Shown here: piece after piece, positions 1 to 8,790 of the stretch
Numbering within the stretch: position 1 is the stretch's first letter
Layout of the letters: each line of letters begins with the position of its first letter
Origin: Croceibacterium ferulae
GTDB lineage: Bacteria > Pseudomonadota > Alphaproteobacteria > Sphingomonadales > Sphingomonadaceae
Assembly (NCBI RefSeq): GCF_003660445.1
Contig: NZ_QZVQ01000007.1
Span: forward strand, 124,001-188,000
Direction: 5' to 3'
DNA: 64,000 bases
Notes under the pieces: generated by a model
Told to the model about the DNA's origin: nothing
Databases searched by the model: none
The model's input: the letters and a program-made list of their open reading frames with translations, nothing else
Made by a program: the position numbers and the translations under genes

Positions 1-1165
1 GCGCACGGGCCAGCAGCGGATACAGCGCGTGGCCCAATGAATGCAGGATCGGCTCGTATGTGGCGCTGGCCAGGTCGAAGGCCGCGCCCACGATCAGCGG
101 GATCAGCACCACGCCGCCGCGCGCGAACTCCGCCCCGCCCACCAGCGCCAGCAGGTCCGCCCCCACCAGTAATGCCAGCACCGTCACCACCAGCCCGGCA
201 GCGCCCGCCATGGCGGTCACCTGCAGCACCAGCTTGCGGAAACCAGCGGTGCCATTGGCCAGCCGCGCCCGCGCGAATTCCGGATAGACCGCGCGGCTGA
301 GCAGCTGCGAGATCTTGCCGAATCCCTGCGCCAGCTGATCCGCCAGCCGGTAGATCCCGGCCGCGCTGGTGCCAAGGAAGTGGCCGACCGCCAGCAGCGG
401 CCCCTGCTTGAACAGGGCGTCCAGGATCGATCCGACATAGGTGATGCCGAAAAAGCCGATCACGCCCGGATGTTCGCGCAGGGTCAGCGAGAACGGCCCG
501 AAATGCCGCCGACGCAAGGCATGCGGGGCAATGCGCACGGAGGCGATCCAGTAGATCAGCGCATTCAGCAGGTCGATCGCGGCCCAGGCGATCAGATAAT
601 TGCGCACGGAGGGTGCTGTCGCCATGATCGCCAGAGCGGCGACCAGCCGCCCCACCGGGACCAGTGCTTCCACATAGGTTGCGAGGTCGAACCGGTCGAG
701 CACGCGAATGATGCCGTTGGGCGTCGTCTGCCGCGCCCACAGCAGCACGCAACTGAACAGGAAGGCGATCTCGACAAAGGCTGGATTGAGCTCCAGCACA
801 TCGGCAAAGCCGTGATAGATCACCCAGGCGATGCCGCACCCCAGCGTTGCGCCGGCGGCGTCGATCGTGCCGCACAGCCAGACCAGCCGGCCGAAGCGCG
901 CCCAGTCCTGCCGATGGACCGCCTCCGCCCCGAAGCGGACCAGCGTCTTCCAGGTCTGGAAACCGACAATCGCCACCAGCGCCTGGCCGGTGCCGAAGAT
1001 CAGCGCAAAGTGCCCGAAGCCGCGCACGCCCAGCGATTGCGACAGCACGGCAAGGTAGGCGAGGCTGCACACGGCACCAAAGCCCTTCCCGCCCAGGATC
1101 CAGCCCAGATTGCCAAGGATGTTGGACAGCCCCTTGCGCGGCGGCGGGGCAGCGGGGGTCTGCAT
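1..1165 (-). CDS. Oligosaccharide flippase (Wzx/MATE-like), 3' end cut by window
   Basis: This is a polytopic membrane protein, likely exporting lipid-linked oligosaccharide across the inner membrane. Reading leftward from the ATG at 1165, the frame stays open to the window edge (388 codons), so the C-terminus is missing. It has a short cytoplasmic head, then hydrophobic segments separated by short charged loops, with a layout and small-residue pattern typical of polysaccharide biosynthesis flippases. It is divergent from two glycosyltransferase-like genes (1242-3519), which supports a role in exopolysaccharide or O-antigen assembly. The assignment rests on fold-type resemblance rather than a diagnostic motif, and the substrate cannot be inferred. 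Confidence 0.75.
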   Translation of the reverse strand, partial: MQTPAAPPPRKGLSNILGNLGWILGGKGFGAVCSLAYLAVLSQSLGVRGFGHFALIFGTGQALVAIVGFQTWKTLVRFGAEAVHRQDWARFGRLVWLCGTIDAAGATLGCGIAWVIYHGFADVLELNPAFVEIAFLFSCVLLWARQTTPNGIIRVLDRFDLATYVEALVPVGRLVAALAIMATAPSVRNYLIAWAAIDLLNALIYWIASVRIAPHALRRRHFGPFSLTLREHPGVIGFFGITYVGSILDALFKQGPLLAVGHFLGTSAAGIYRLADQLAQGFGKISQLLSRAVYPEFARARLANGTAGFRKLVLQVTAMAGAAGLVVTVLALLVGADLLALVGGAEFARGGVVLIPLIVGAAFDLASATYEPILHSLGHALYPLLARA

Positions 1166-1241
1166 GGCAGGCGCCTTGGACCAGCTTGGCGCAAGATACA
1201 AGTTGGCCCGGCCCGCACCCTTGCGCTAGCGGCTGCTCGCG

Positions 1242-2408
1242 ATGACGCGCATCTGTTTCCTGTTCAATCACGACCAGCTGCACCAGGTGGCGCACAGCCT
1301 GCCGATCGCACTGGCGCTGGCGGAAGCCGGCGGCGCGGAGGTCACGCTGGCTGTGGCAAGCGAGGCGCTGGCCACGCATGTCCGCCGTCTGGCGGGCAAC
1401 CGGCTGGCAGCGTGCCGGCTGGTCCGGCTGTCGCTGTCCAGCCCCGTGACCCGCAGCCTGGCGGGCGTGCTGGAACGGCTGGTGCCCGCCCGCAAGATCC
1501 TGTTGTATAGCGACAATCTGGCATTCTTTCGCCAGTTCGATGCGCTGGTCGTATCCGAGAAAACCAGCCTGCTGCTGAAGACGCGCCTCGGCCTGGATCG
1601 GCTGCGGATCATCCATACGCGGCATGGCGCCGGCGACCGGGCGATTGGATTCGGCCGGGAAAGCGCGCTGTTCGATCTGGTGCTGGTGTCCGGTCCCAAG
1701 ATCGCGCGGCGACTGCAGGCGGAGGCCGGCCTCGATCCTGCGCGCATCAGGATCGTAGGCTATCCCAAGTTCGACCTGTTCGCCGATGCGCCGCCGATTG
1801 CGCTGCCCTTCCCTGATCCGACGCGGCCCGTCGCGCTGTATGCGCCACACCCATCGCCCCGGCTGTCGAGCTGGTTCGACATGGGGCAGCAGGTGCTGGA
1901 CGCCTTTGCCGCCAGCGACCGCTTCAACCTGATCTTCGCCCCGCATGTCATGCTGTTCCAGCGGCGCTGGACAGTGACGATCAGCCCGCCGGCGGTCCGT
2001 CGGATGCGTTGGCCAGACAGGCATGGCGCGTCCAACATTCTGATGGACCTGGGAAGCGCGGCCAGCAGCGACATGAGCTACACCAACCGCGCCGACCTCT
2101 ATATCGGCGACGTCAGCAGCCAGATCTACGAATATCTGCGCCACCCACGCCCCTGCCTGGCGCTGGATGCCCATGGCGTCGACTGGCAGGGCAACGCCGA
2201 TTACGCGCACTGGCAAGCGGGGCCGGTGGCCGGACCGGGGGTCGACATCATCGCCGCCTCCGAACAGGCGATGGCGACGCATGCAAACTACCTTCCGGCG
2301 CAGCAGGCCCTGCTGGCGGATACGTTCAGCGTGACCGATCGCCCGTCCGCGGTGCGATCCGCAGAAGCGATCACAAGCTTCCTGGCACAGGAGAATGCCC
2401 GTGATTGA
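1242..2408 (+). CDS. TagF-like (CDP-glycerol glycerophosphotransferase-type) GT-B transferase
   Basis: A 388-residue soluble protein that begins like a GT-B glycosyltransferase (MTRICFLFNHDQLHQ). In its C-terminal half, ADLYIGDVSSQIYEYL resembles the donor-site signature of CDP-glycerol:poly(glycerophosphate) glycerophosphotransferases, where the usual form is AD-x-x-I-T-D-Y-S-S. An upstream APHPSPR segment could contribute the other half of the site. Its likely role is adding a phospho-polyol or sugar during surface-glycan synthesis. Its 3' end overlaps the following glycosyltransferase, so the two are probably cotranslated. The exact donor and acceptor are unknown, and a plain GT-B glycosyltransferase is the alternative. 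Confidence 0.6.
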   Translation: MTRICFLFNHDQLHQVAHSLPIALALAEAGGAEVTLAVASEALATHVRRLAGNRLAACRLVRLSLSSPVTRSLAGVLERLVPARKILLYSDNLAFFRQFDALVVSEKTSLLLKTRLGLDRLRIIHTRHGAGDRAIGFGRESALFDLVLVSGPKIARRLQAEAGLDPARIRIVGYPKFDLFADAPPIALPFPDPTRPVALYAPHPSPRLSSWFDMGQQVLDAFAASDRFNLIFAPHVMLFQRRWTVTISPPAVRRMRWPDRHGASNILMDLGSAASSDMSYTNRADLYIGDVSSQIYEYLRHPRPCLALDAHGVDWQGNADYAHWQAGPVAGPGVDIIAASEQAMATHANYLPAQQALLADTFSVTDRPSAVRSAEAITSFLAQENARD

Positions 2409-3519
2409 TCTGTCGGGTCAGCGCATCTGGGTCATGGCCAAGGGATTTGCGGCGGAGGAAGGCGGCATGCAGACCTATGCCGAGGGTGTCGCCCACGCCT
2501 ATGCCGCGGCAGGTGCGAAGGTCACCGTGTTCACCCAGACCAGCAACGGGCCGCGGCACGGACCGCACGGCCCGGTGCTGCTGGTCGATGTGGGGGCGCG
2601 CCCATCCCCTCTGCTACCCTGGCGACTGGCCACCGCCATGCGACGGCAGGCAGGTGCGGAAGGAGCGCCGCAACTGGTGCATGGAACGACCTGGCGCACA
2701 TCGCTGCTGCCGATGGTACTGGGCCTGCCCTATGCCACCACCTTCCACGGGCGTGAGTTCATGTATGGTGGGAGAACCCGCCTGGCACTGATGCGCCGCA
2801 TTGCGCAGCGAGCCCGTGTGGTGTGCGCGGTCAGCGAGTACAGCGCCGGGAAGCTGCGGCAACGGTTGGGGCCGGAGTGCCCGCCGGTCACCGTGGCGTG
2901 GAACGGGCTGGGCGAAGATGCGCCGGGGCCGGCACCGGCACAAGTCAACGAACCGCCGCAGATCTTCTCCCTGTGCCGGCTGGAGCCGCGCAAGAACATC
3001 ACCGCTTGCGTGACCGCGCTCGCCCGCTTGCGCGATGAGGGATTTGCCTTTCGGTACGTGATCGGCGGGCGCGGCCCGGCGCTGGCGGAGGTGCAGGAGC
3101 TGGTCCTGCGGCTGAAGCTGTCAGACTGCGTGGAGGTCGCCGGCTTCCTGCCGGCGGAGGAGACGGCGAGGCTCTATGCGGAGACAGACATCTTCCTGCA
3201 CCCCCAGGTTGCAGCGGATGGTGGACGGGATTTCGAGGGGTTCGGCATCGCCATCGCCGATGCCATGGCGGCAGGCTGCGCGGTGGTTGTCGGTGCGGAG
3301 GGTGGCGCGATCGAGCTGATCGAGGACGGCGTCACCGGGCTGGCGGTGGATGGCCATGATCAGGCGGCGCTGGAGAACGCCATCCGCCGGCTCCTGACCG
3401 GGGCGGATCGCCGCAAAGCGTTGGCACGAGCGGCTGAAACCCATGCCCGTGCGACCTTCCGCTGGGACCGGCATGTCGAGCGCATTCTCGCTGCGGCAGG
3501 TCCGCCGTTCAGCGGCTGA
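2401..3519 (+). CDS. Glycosyltransferase family 4 (GT-B)
   Basis: A retaining GT-B glycosyltransferase of about 372 residues. The N-terminal domain has a glycine-rich acceptor loop (AAEEGGMQTYAEGVAHAY), the middle has the LCRLEPRKNI segment typical of GT4 enzymes, and the C-terminal donor site has EGFGIAIADAMAAG. In most GT4 members that motif is E-x7-E; here the second acid is Asp. Two starts compete: ATG 2395 has AGGAGA directly against it, while GTG 2401 lies six bases after AGGAGA (2389-2394). I chose GTG. The gene overlaps the upstream transferase by eight bases, and its stop overlaps the 3' end of the convergent HAD gene by 11 bp. It probably acts on a lipid-linked glycan. Confidence 0.85.
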   Translation: MIDLSGQRIWVMAKGFAAEEGGMQTYAEGVAHAYAAAGAKVTVFTQTSNGPRHGPHGPVLLVDVGARPSPLLPWRLATAMRRQAGAEGAPQLVHGTTWRTSLLPMVLGLPYATTFHGREFMYGGRTRLALMRRIAQRARVVCAVSEYSAGKLRQRLGPECPPVTVAWNGLGEDAPGPAPAQVNEPPQIFSLCRLEPRKNITACVTALARLRDEGFAFRYVIGGRGPALAEVQELVLRLKLSDCVEVAGFLPAEETARLYAETDIFLHPQVAADGGRDFEGFGIAIADAMAAGCAVVVGAEGGAIELIEDGVTGLAVDGHDQAALENAIRRLLTGADRRKALARAAETHARATFRWDRHVERILAAAGPPFSG

Positions 3520-4147
3520 AATCCACCGCCTGCCAGCCACGCGCCCGCGCGCGCGCCGCCTTGCGCGGATTGCGCGTGACGAAGAACGCCTCCTCCGCCC
3601 GGTCCAGCAGCGGGGCATCAGCGAAGCTGTCGCTGTAGAAGCGCAGCGGCTCCGTGCCATGGCCCTCCTGGGCCAACCATGCCTCGACCTGCGCCAGCTT
3701 CTGCGGCCCGTAGCAATTTGGCTGGTTTAGGCCTTGCTCCTGCCACGCGCTGGCGACGAGATGCTCCACGGACAGCGCGTCGGCGATATGCCGGGCATAA
3801 AAGGCGTAGGCAGCCGTGGCGATTACCACGGTGCGTCCCTCCCGTCGGTCACGCTCCAGCGCTGCGCGCGCGCCCGGCTGCAGGTCCGCCATGCGGGTGA
3901 CGGCGAAGGCGGCCGCAACCTTGTCCAGCCGCGCCGGCGAAGGCCGCCCCACCAGCAGCCGCATGCCGGAATGTTTCAATGCGGTGCGGCCGACCAGCCC
4001 GGCCTTGTGCGCGACCAGCAGCACCACCCACAGAGGTGCCAGCACCAGCCGCCACGGTGCCAGCCGGGTCGCGGCGAACAGCAGGAACGGCGTAAAGGTC
4101 GCCCGGGCCAGCAGCGTGCCGTCGAGATCGTAGATGGTCAGCTTCAT
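3509..4147 (-). CDS. HAD-superfamily hydrolase, subfamily IB
   Basis: A 212-residue phosphatase of the phosphoserine-phosphatase-like IB branch. HAD motif I is YDLDGTLL at residues 5-12 (nucleophile and general acid Asp), motif II is the Thr in VIATAAYAF, a Lys in YGPQK fits motif III, and the metal-binding motif IV is YSDSFADAPLL. A hydrophobic segment follows motif I in the cap region (about residues 28-45), as in membrane-associated IB members. The reading frame extends upstream, but the ATG at 4147 places motif I at the expected position. The substrate is unknown. The gene is divergent from sdhB, and its stop overlaps the convergent glycosyltransferase. Confidence 0.8.
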   Translation of the reverse strand: MKLTIYDLDGTLLARATFTPFLLFAATRLAPWRLVLAPLWVVLLVAHKAGLVGRTALKHSGMRLLVGRPSPARLDKVAAAFAVTRMADLQPGARAALERDRREGRTVVIATAAYAFYARHIADALSVEHLVASAWQEQGLNQPNCYGPQKLAQVEAWLAQEGHGTEPLRFYSDSFADAPLLDRAEEAFFVTRNPRKAARARARGWQAVDFSR

Positions 4148-4221
4148 GCAGCCGTGCAGTGCCCTGCGTGGGTCATCGCTGCAAGAGTGCCGGGCAAGTC
4201 CGCAAAAGCGCCACTGCCTCC

Positions 4222-4249
4222 TTGCCCTGACCGGCAAAGGGGCTAGATA
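4222..4249 (+). promoter_or_regulatory. Candidate sigma-70 promoter for sdhB
   Basis: TTGCCC (4222-4227) and TAGATA (4244-4249) are separated by 16 bp, about 50 bases upstream of the sdhB ATG in the 152 bp divergent region. The -35 resembles that of the tRNA-Asn promoter in this window. The -10 match is weak. Confidence 0.3.
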
Positions 4250-4299
4250 GGCGGCAACAGCTTTCTCGAAAATACAATCAGGGACGCGCGCGAACCGCC

Positions 4300-5082
4300 A
4301 TGGCAACCTTCACCCTTCCCAAGAACAGCAAGATCACCGCCAAGGGGAAGGTCCACGCCGCGCAAGGCGCCAGCCGGGTGCAGAAGTTCCGCATCTATCG
4401 CTGGGACCCGGATAGCGGCCAGAACCCGCGCTACGACACGTTCGAGCTCGACCTCGACCAGTGCGGCCCCATGGTGCTGGACGCGCTGAACAAGATCAAG
4501 AACGAGATCGATCCCACGCTGACCTTCCGCCGGTCCTGCCGCGAAGGCATCTGCGGTTCGTGTTCGATGAACATGAACGGCAAGAACGGCCTGGCCTGCA
4601 CCACCGCGATCGAGGATCTGAAGGGCGAGATCCGCATCACTCCCTTGCCGCACATGGATGTGATCAAGGATCTGGTGCCGGATTTCAGCCACTTCTACGC
4701 GCAATATGCTTCCATCCGCCCTTGGCTGCAGACGGCAACCACCACGCCAAGCGGCAAGGAACGCCTGCAGACCCCGGAACAGCGCGAGAAGCTGGATGGG
4801 CTGTATGAGTGCATCCTGTGCGCCTGCTGCTCCACGGCCTGCCCCAGCTATTGGTGGAATTCCGACAAGTTCCTGGGCCCGGCGATCCTGTTGCAGGCCT
4901 ATCGCTGGCTGGCCGACAGCCGCGACGAAATGGCGGGCGAGCGGCTGGACCAGCTGGAAGATCCCTTCCGCCTGTATCGCTGCCACACGATCATGAACTG
5001 CGCCAATGTCTGCCCGAAGGGGCTGAACCCGGCCAAGGCGATCGCCGAGACCAAGAAGATGCTGGTGGAACGCGCAGCCTGA
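4300..5082 (+). CDS. sdhB: Succinate dehydrogenase iron-sulfur subunit
   Basis: SdhB passes electrons from the SdhA flavin to ubiquinone in complex II at the inner membrane. All cluster ligands are visible: the [2Fe-2S] site uses C80, C85, C88 and C100 ([11 protein letters not shown]), and the C-terminal ferredoxin domain uses C171, C174, C177, C181 and C228, C234, C238 ([12 protein letters not shown] and [14 protein letters not shown]) for the [4Fe-4S] and [3Fe-4S] clusters. The length of 260 residues is normal. sdhC, sdhD and sdhA are not next to it: upstream lies a divergent HAD gene, downstream zapE in the same direction. The FAD-attachment factor sdhE is about 27 kb away at 32363. Confidence 0.97.
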   Translation: MATFTLPKNSKITAKGKVHAAQGASRVQKFRIYRWDPDSGQNPRYDTFELDLDQCGPMVLDALNKIKNEIDPTLTFRRSCREGICGSCSMNMNGKNGLACTTAIEDLKGEIRITPLPHMDVIKDLVPDFSHFYAQYASIRPWLQTATTTPSGKERLQTPEQREKLDGLYECILCACCSTACPSYWWNSDKFLGPAILLQAYRWLADSRDEMAGERLDQLEDPFRLYRCHTIMNCANVCPKGLNPAKAIAETKKMLVERAA

Positions 5083-5107
5083 GGCTGCGCAAACGTCCTT
5101 GTCCGGC

Positions 5108-6229
5108 ATGATTCAGGAATATCGCGCGCTTGTCCAGCGCGGCGAACTGCGCGAGGATGCGGAGCAGGCCGCCGCGGCCGAGCGGCTCGACCTGTTGCAG
5201 CGCGAACTGGCGCAAGGGGAGAGCGAGAGCGGATGGCTGCGCCGCCTGCTTGGCGGACGTCGCAGCCGATCACGGGGCGTGTACATGTGGGGCGGCGTCG
5301 GGCGGGGCAAGTCCATGCTGATGGACCTGTTCCACAACACCCTGCCCATTCCCGAGAAACGCCGCGTCCACTTTCATGCCTTCATGCAGGAGGTACACGA
5401 ACGTCTGCGGGACGCGCGCCGTTCGGAAAGCGGCGATCCCATCCCGCCCGTCGCGGCCGCCATCGCGCAGGGTCTGCGCGTGCTCGCCTTTGACGAGATG
5501 GTGGTCAACAATTCGGCCGACGCCATGATCATGAGCCGGCTGTTCCGCGCCCTGATCATGGATGAAGGCGTCACGGTGGTCACCACCAGCAACCGCGTGC
5601 CGGCCGACCTGTACAAGGACGGCCTGAACCGTGAGCATTTCCTGCCATTCATCGCCCTGATCGAACGGGAGATGGACGTCCTGACCCTGAACGGCCCGAC
5701 CGATTACCGGCTGGACCGGGCCGGTGGTCTGGATCGCTGGCTGTGGCCGCTGGGTGATGCCACCACGGAACAGCTGCGGCAGGCCTTCTTCCGCATGACC
5801 GACTACCCGCCCGAAGATGCGGAGAATGTCCCTTCCTGCGAGCTGGAGGTCAGCGGCGGACGCAGCCTGCATGTTCCGAAGGCGCTGAAGGGCGTGGGCG
5901 TGTTCTCCTTCAAGCGGCTGTGCGTGGAACCGCGCGGCGCCGCGGACTACCTGGCGATCGCGCGCGAGTTCCACACGGTGTTCATCGCCGGCATTCCGCA
6001 GCTGGGGCCGGAGACCCGCAACGAAGCGGCGCGGTTCGTCACCCTGATCGACGCGCTTTACGAACATCGCGTGAAGCTGTTCGCCGCAGCCGCCGTGCCC
6101 CCGGCGGAGCTGTACCGGAACCCGGCCAAGGCAGATGGCGGTAGCTTCGAATTCGAGCGGACGATTAGCCGGCTGGAAGAGATGCAGAGCGACAGCTACA
6201 TGGCGCTGGGCCACGGCACCGAGGACTGA
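5108..6229 (+). CDS. zapE: Cell division protein ZapE / AFG1-type ATPase
   Basis: An AFG1-like P-loop ATPase. Bacterial ZapE interacts with FtsZ; mitochondrial AFG1/LACE1 helps turnover of respiratory subunits. Walker A is GGVGRGKS at residues 62-69, Walker B is VLAFDE followed by an AFG1-typical DAMIMSRLF segment, and TTSNRVPADLY fits sensor 1. The length of 373 residues fits the family. The ATG at 5108 was preferred over an in-frame TTG at 5099. It follows sdhB by 25 bp, so the two are probably cotranscribed, which is suggestive given the respiratory role of AFG1. Its stop lies 4 bp from that of the convergent methyltransferase gene. Confidence 0.92.
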   Translation: MIQEYRALVQRGELREDAEQAAAAERLDLLQRELAQGESESGWLRRLLGGRRSRSRGVYMWGGVGRGKSMLMDLFHNTLPIPEKRRVHFHAFMQEVHERLRDARRSESGDPIPPVAAAIAQGLRVLAFDEMVVNNSADAMIMSRLFRALIMDEGVTVVTTSNRVPADLYKDGLNREHFLPFIALIEREMDVLTLNGPTDYRLDRAGGLDRWLWPLGDATTEQLRQAFFRMTDYPPEDAENVPSCELEVSGGRSLHVPKALKGVGVFSFKRLCVEPRGAADYLAIAREFHTVFIAGIPQLGPETRNEAARFVTLIDALYEHRVKLFAAAAVPPAELYRNPAKADGGSFEFERTISRLEEMQSDSYMALGHGTED

Positions 6230-6233
6230 GCGC

Positions 6234-7409
6234 CTACCTTACAAACAGGCTGGCCAGTTCCACATGCGTCGACCAGCGAAACTGCCCCACCGGGCGCAGC
6301 TCTGGCAGGCGGTAGCCGCTGGCCACCAGCAGCGCCGCGTCCTTGGCCCAGCTGGCCGGGTTGCAGCTGACATAGACGATGCGCGCTACGCCGCTTTCGG
6401 CCAGTTGCACCACCTGCTCGCGCGCGCCGGCGCGGGGCGGATCGAGCAGGACGGCATCGAACCGGGCGAGTTCCTCCGTCCGCAACGGGCTACGGAACAG
6501 GTCACGGTGCAGCGCCTCGATCGGCAGGCCATATTTGTTGGCGGCGGCGCGGCAGGCGAGGTGCGCATCCCGCGCCGCCTCCACCGCGGTGACGCGCGCG
6601 CCATCCGCCGCCAGCGCCAGCGCAAAGGTGCCGAGGCCAGCGAACAGATCGGCGACCTGCCCTGCCCCGGTCAGCCAATGCCGAGCTGCGGCGACCAGCG
6701 CGGCCTCTCCATCCGGGGTGGCCTGCAGGAACCCGCCTGACGGGTAATGGACCGGCGTGCCGCCCAGCGTGACGGTGACCGGCTGCGGCTCCCGGAAGGT
6801 TTCCGGCCCATAGCCCTGGTCCAGCACCAGCCGGGCGAGGCCCAGCTCCTCGGCAAAGCCGATCAGCGTCTCTGTCTGATCCAGCCCTTCGATCGTCAGG
6901 CCCTTTATCGTGCAGTCCAGGCCCTGATCGGTCAGCGTCAGCGTGATGTCGGCAGCATGTTTCCCGCCCCGCTTGCCCAGCATACGGCGCAGCGGCGCCA
7001 CGGCGGCGAACAGCTCCGGCGCCAGCACGTGACATTCGCGCATGTCGATGATGCGGTGAGAGGCCCCTTCGCGGAAGCCGACCGATCCACCGCTGGCGTG
7101 CAGCGTGGCACGGCGGCGGGTCCGCGGCGGGCTGAGGTGCGCCGGCGCAATCACGGCGGGGGACAGGGTTTCCGCCGGCAAGGTGACGCGATCCTGCACG
7201 AAACCAGCCAGCGCCTCCTCGTCCAGATGCTGCAGCTGGCAGCCGCCGCAGCGGCCGAAATGGCGGCAAGGCGGGACGGCGCGATGCGGGCCGGGCTGCA
7301 CGGTGCCGTCGGGCTGCACGATATCGCCGGGCGCGGTCAGCGGCAGGTGGCGGCCGCTGTCGGTGACGCCGTCGCCCTTGGCCGCCACGCGGATGATCGT
7401 TTCGGTCAC
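6234..7409 (-). CDS. 23S rRNA/tRNA m5U methyltransferase, TrmA/RlmCD family
   Basis: A SAM-dependent RNA uridine-C5 methyltransferase. A short TRAM-like N-terminus leads to a cysteine cluster (C48, C54, C57; CRHFGRCGGC) that with a further Cys would hold an Fe-S cluster. The Rossmann domain has VADLFAGLGTF (about 252-262), FDAVLLDPPRAG (318-329) and the nucleophile C349 in YVSCNPASW. The start is GTG 7409, which forms a GTGA overlap with the nnr stop and has GGAAAG upstream; ATG 7424 would overlap nnr by 19 bp. At 391 residues it is slightly shorter than E. coli RlmD. Which uridine it modifies cannot be read from sequence. Confidence 0.9.
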   Translation of the reverse strand: MTETIIRVAAKGDGVTDSGRHLPLTAPGDIVQPDGTVQPGPHRAVPPCRHFGRCGGCQLQHLDEEALAGFVQDRVTLPAETLSPAVIAPAHLSPPRTRRRATLHASGGSVGFREGASHRIIDMRECHVLAPELFAAVAPLRRMLGKRGGKHAADITLTLTDQGLDCTIKGLTIEGLDQTETLIGFAEELGLARLVLDQGYGPETFREPQPVTVTLGGTPVHYPSGGFLQATPDGEAALVAAARHWLTGAGQVADLFAGLGTFALALAADGARVTAVEAARDAHLACRAAANKYGLPIEALHRDLFRSPLRTEELARFDAVLLDPPRAGAREQVVQLAESGVARIVYVSCNPASWAKDAALLVASGYRLPELRPVGQFRWSTHVELASLFVR

Positions 7410-8758
7410 AATGCTTCTTTCCATGCTTGCGGCAAGGCGGCGATCAGCGTGTCGGGCAGCAGCACGGGGCCTGCCAGCCGCGCAGCCGCGCCGTGCAGCC
7501 AGAGTGCCTGCTCCGCCGCCGCGACGGGGCCGGCACCGGTGGCCAGGCGGCTGGCGACCAGACCCGCCAGGACGTCGCCAGTACCCGCGACGGACAGCCA
7601 GCTGGTCGCCGGCGGCGTGAACACCAGCTCACCATTCGGGCCGGCGACAATCGTGTCGGCTCCCTTGGCGATAACCACCGCGCCGGCGGCCTTGGCAAGG
7701 GCCTGAGCCTGCGCCACCTTGCCCGCTGGCGCCACCCCGAAGGCACGACACAGGGCCTCCAACTCGCCGGCATGCGGCGTCAGCAGCAGCGGGGCGCGCC
7801 GTTCTCGTAGGCGGGCAGGGGCCAGCAGGTGCAGCGCATCGGCGTCCAGCACCAGTGGATGACCCGAGGCAAGCGCCGCATCCAGTCGCGCGAGCGCGTC
7901 CTCGCTACGCCCCAGGCCCGGCCCGGCCAGCACGGCAGTGACCCGGTCGTCAGCCATAGCATCGATCGCCCCGCCCGTCTGCACCACAAGATCGTCCGGC
8001 ACACCATCCGGCCGATCCACCGTCACCAGACGCACATAGCCGGCCCCACCGCGCATGGCCGCACGCGCCGCCAGCAGGGCCGCACCCGGCATCGCTCCGC
8101 CGACTACCGCCAGCAGTCCGCGACTATACTTGTGAGCCTTCGCCGTCGGCGCTGACAGCTTTGGCCGGCCGGTCAGCCGACCCGCACCGTTCACCGGATC
8201 GATTCCGATCGGAACAAGCCGGCGCTCGCCCATCGTGGCGCTGGCGGGCATCAGCCAGTGCGCCCGCTTCCAGGCGCCGAGCGCCAGCGTCAACTGATAG
8301 TCGGGCAGCCCCTCATTCAACGCCGTCCCGGTGTCGCTGTCGATCCCGCTCGGCAGGTCGATGGCGATGCGGAACGGGTGCGCCGCTGCCAGTTGCTGCA
8401 GCAGACCGGCAAGCTCCGGCGAAAGTGCGCGCGTCAGGCCGGTGCCGAACAGGCAGTCCACCAGGACGGCTCCCGGAGCTTCGCCGACCGGCATCCCGCC
8501 CCATTGCCCGGATGCCCAGCCCGCAGCTTTGGTCGCGGGCGCCGACGGCGCCACCACCTGCACCGGCACACCGCGCTCCGCCAGCACGCGGGCGATGACA
8601 TAGCCGTCGCCGCCATTGTTGCCCGGCCCGCACAGCACGGTCACCGCGCGGCCGGCGGCAACGCGCCAGACCCACTCGGCCGCGCCGTTGCCGGCACGCT
8701 CCATCAGCGCGGCAACCGAGGTGCCACGGGTGATCAGCACATCTTCCGCTGCACGCAT
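7406..8758 (-). CDS. nnr: Bifunctional NAD(P)H-hydrate epimerase/dehydratase
   Basis: This enzyme repairs hydrated NAD(P)H: the N-terminal YjeF domain epimerises NAD(P)HX and the C-terminal ribokinase-like domain dehydrates it with ADP or ATP. Visible motifs are VLCGPGNNGGDGYVIARVL (epimerase), GPGLGRS, LVLDADALHLL, LLTPHAGELEAL and SVAGTGDVLAGLVAS (dehydratase). The first in-frame ATG at 8758 gives 450 residues, but family-like sequence (VLTAAQ just before that Met) continues upstream to the ilvD stop. The true start may therefore be a rare codon such as ATT 8791 or CTG 8794. The gene sits between ilvD and the methyltransferase, with a GTGA junction to the latter. Confidence 0.93.
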   Translation of the reverse strand: MRAAEDVLITRGTSVAALMERAGNGAAEWVWRVAAGRAVTVLCGPGNNGGDGYVIARVLAERGVPVQVVAPSAPATKAAGWASGQWGGMPVGEAPGAVLVDCLFGTGLTRALSPELAGLLQQLAAAHPFRIAIDLPSGIDSDTGTALNEGLPDYQLTLALGAWKRAHWLMPASATMGERRLVPIGIDPVNGAGRLTGRPKLSAPTAKAHKYSRGLLAVVGGAMPGAALLAARAAMRGGAGYVRLVTVDRPDGVPDDLVVQTGGAIDAMADDRVTAVLAGPGLGRSEDALARLDAALASGHPLVLDADALHLLAPARLRERRAPLLLTPHAGELEALCRAFGVAPAGKVAQAQALAKAAGAVVIAKGADTIVAGPNGELVFTPPATSWLSVAGTGDVLAGLVASRLATGAGPVAAAEQALWLHGAAARLAGPVLLPDTLIAALPQAWKEAL

Positions 8759-8790
8759 CTGCGCGGCAGTCAGGACCTGGTCGTGGGAAA

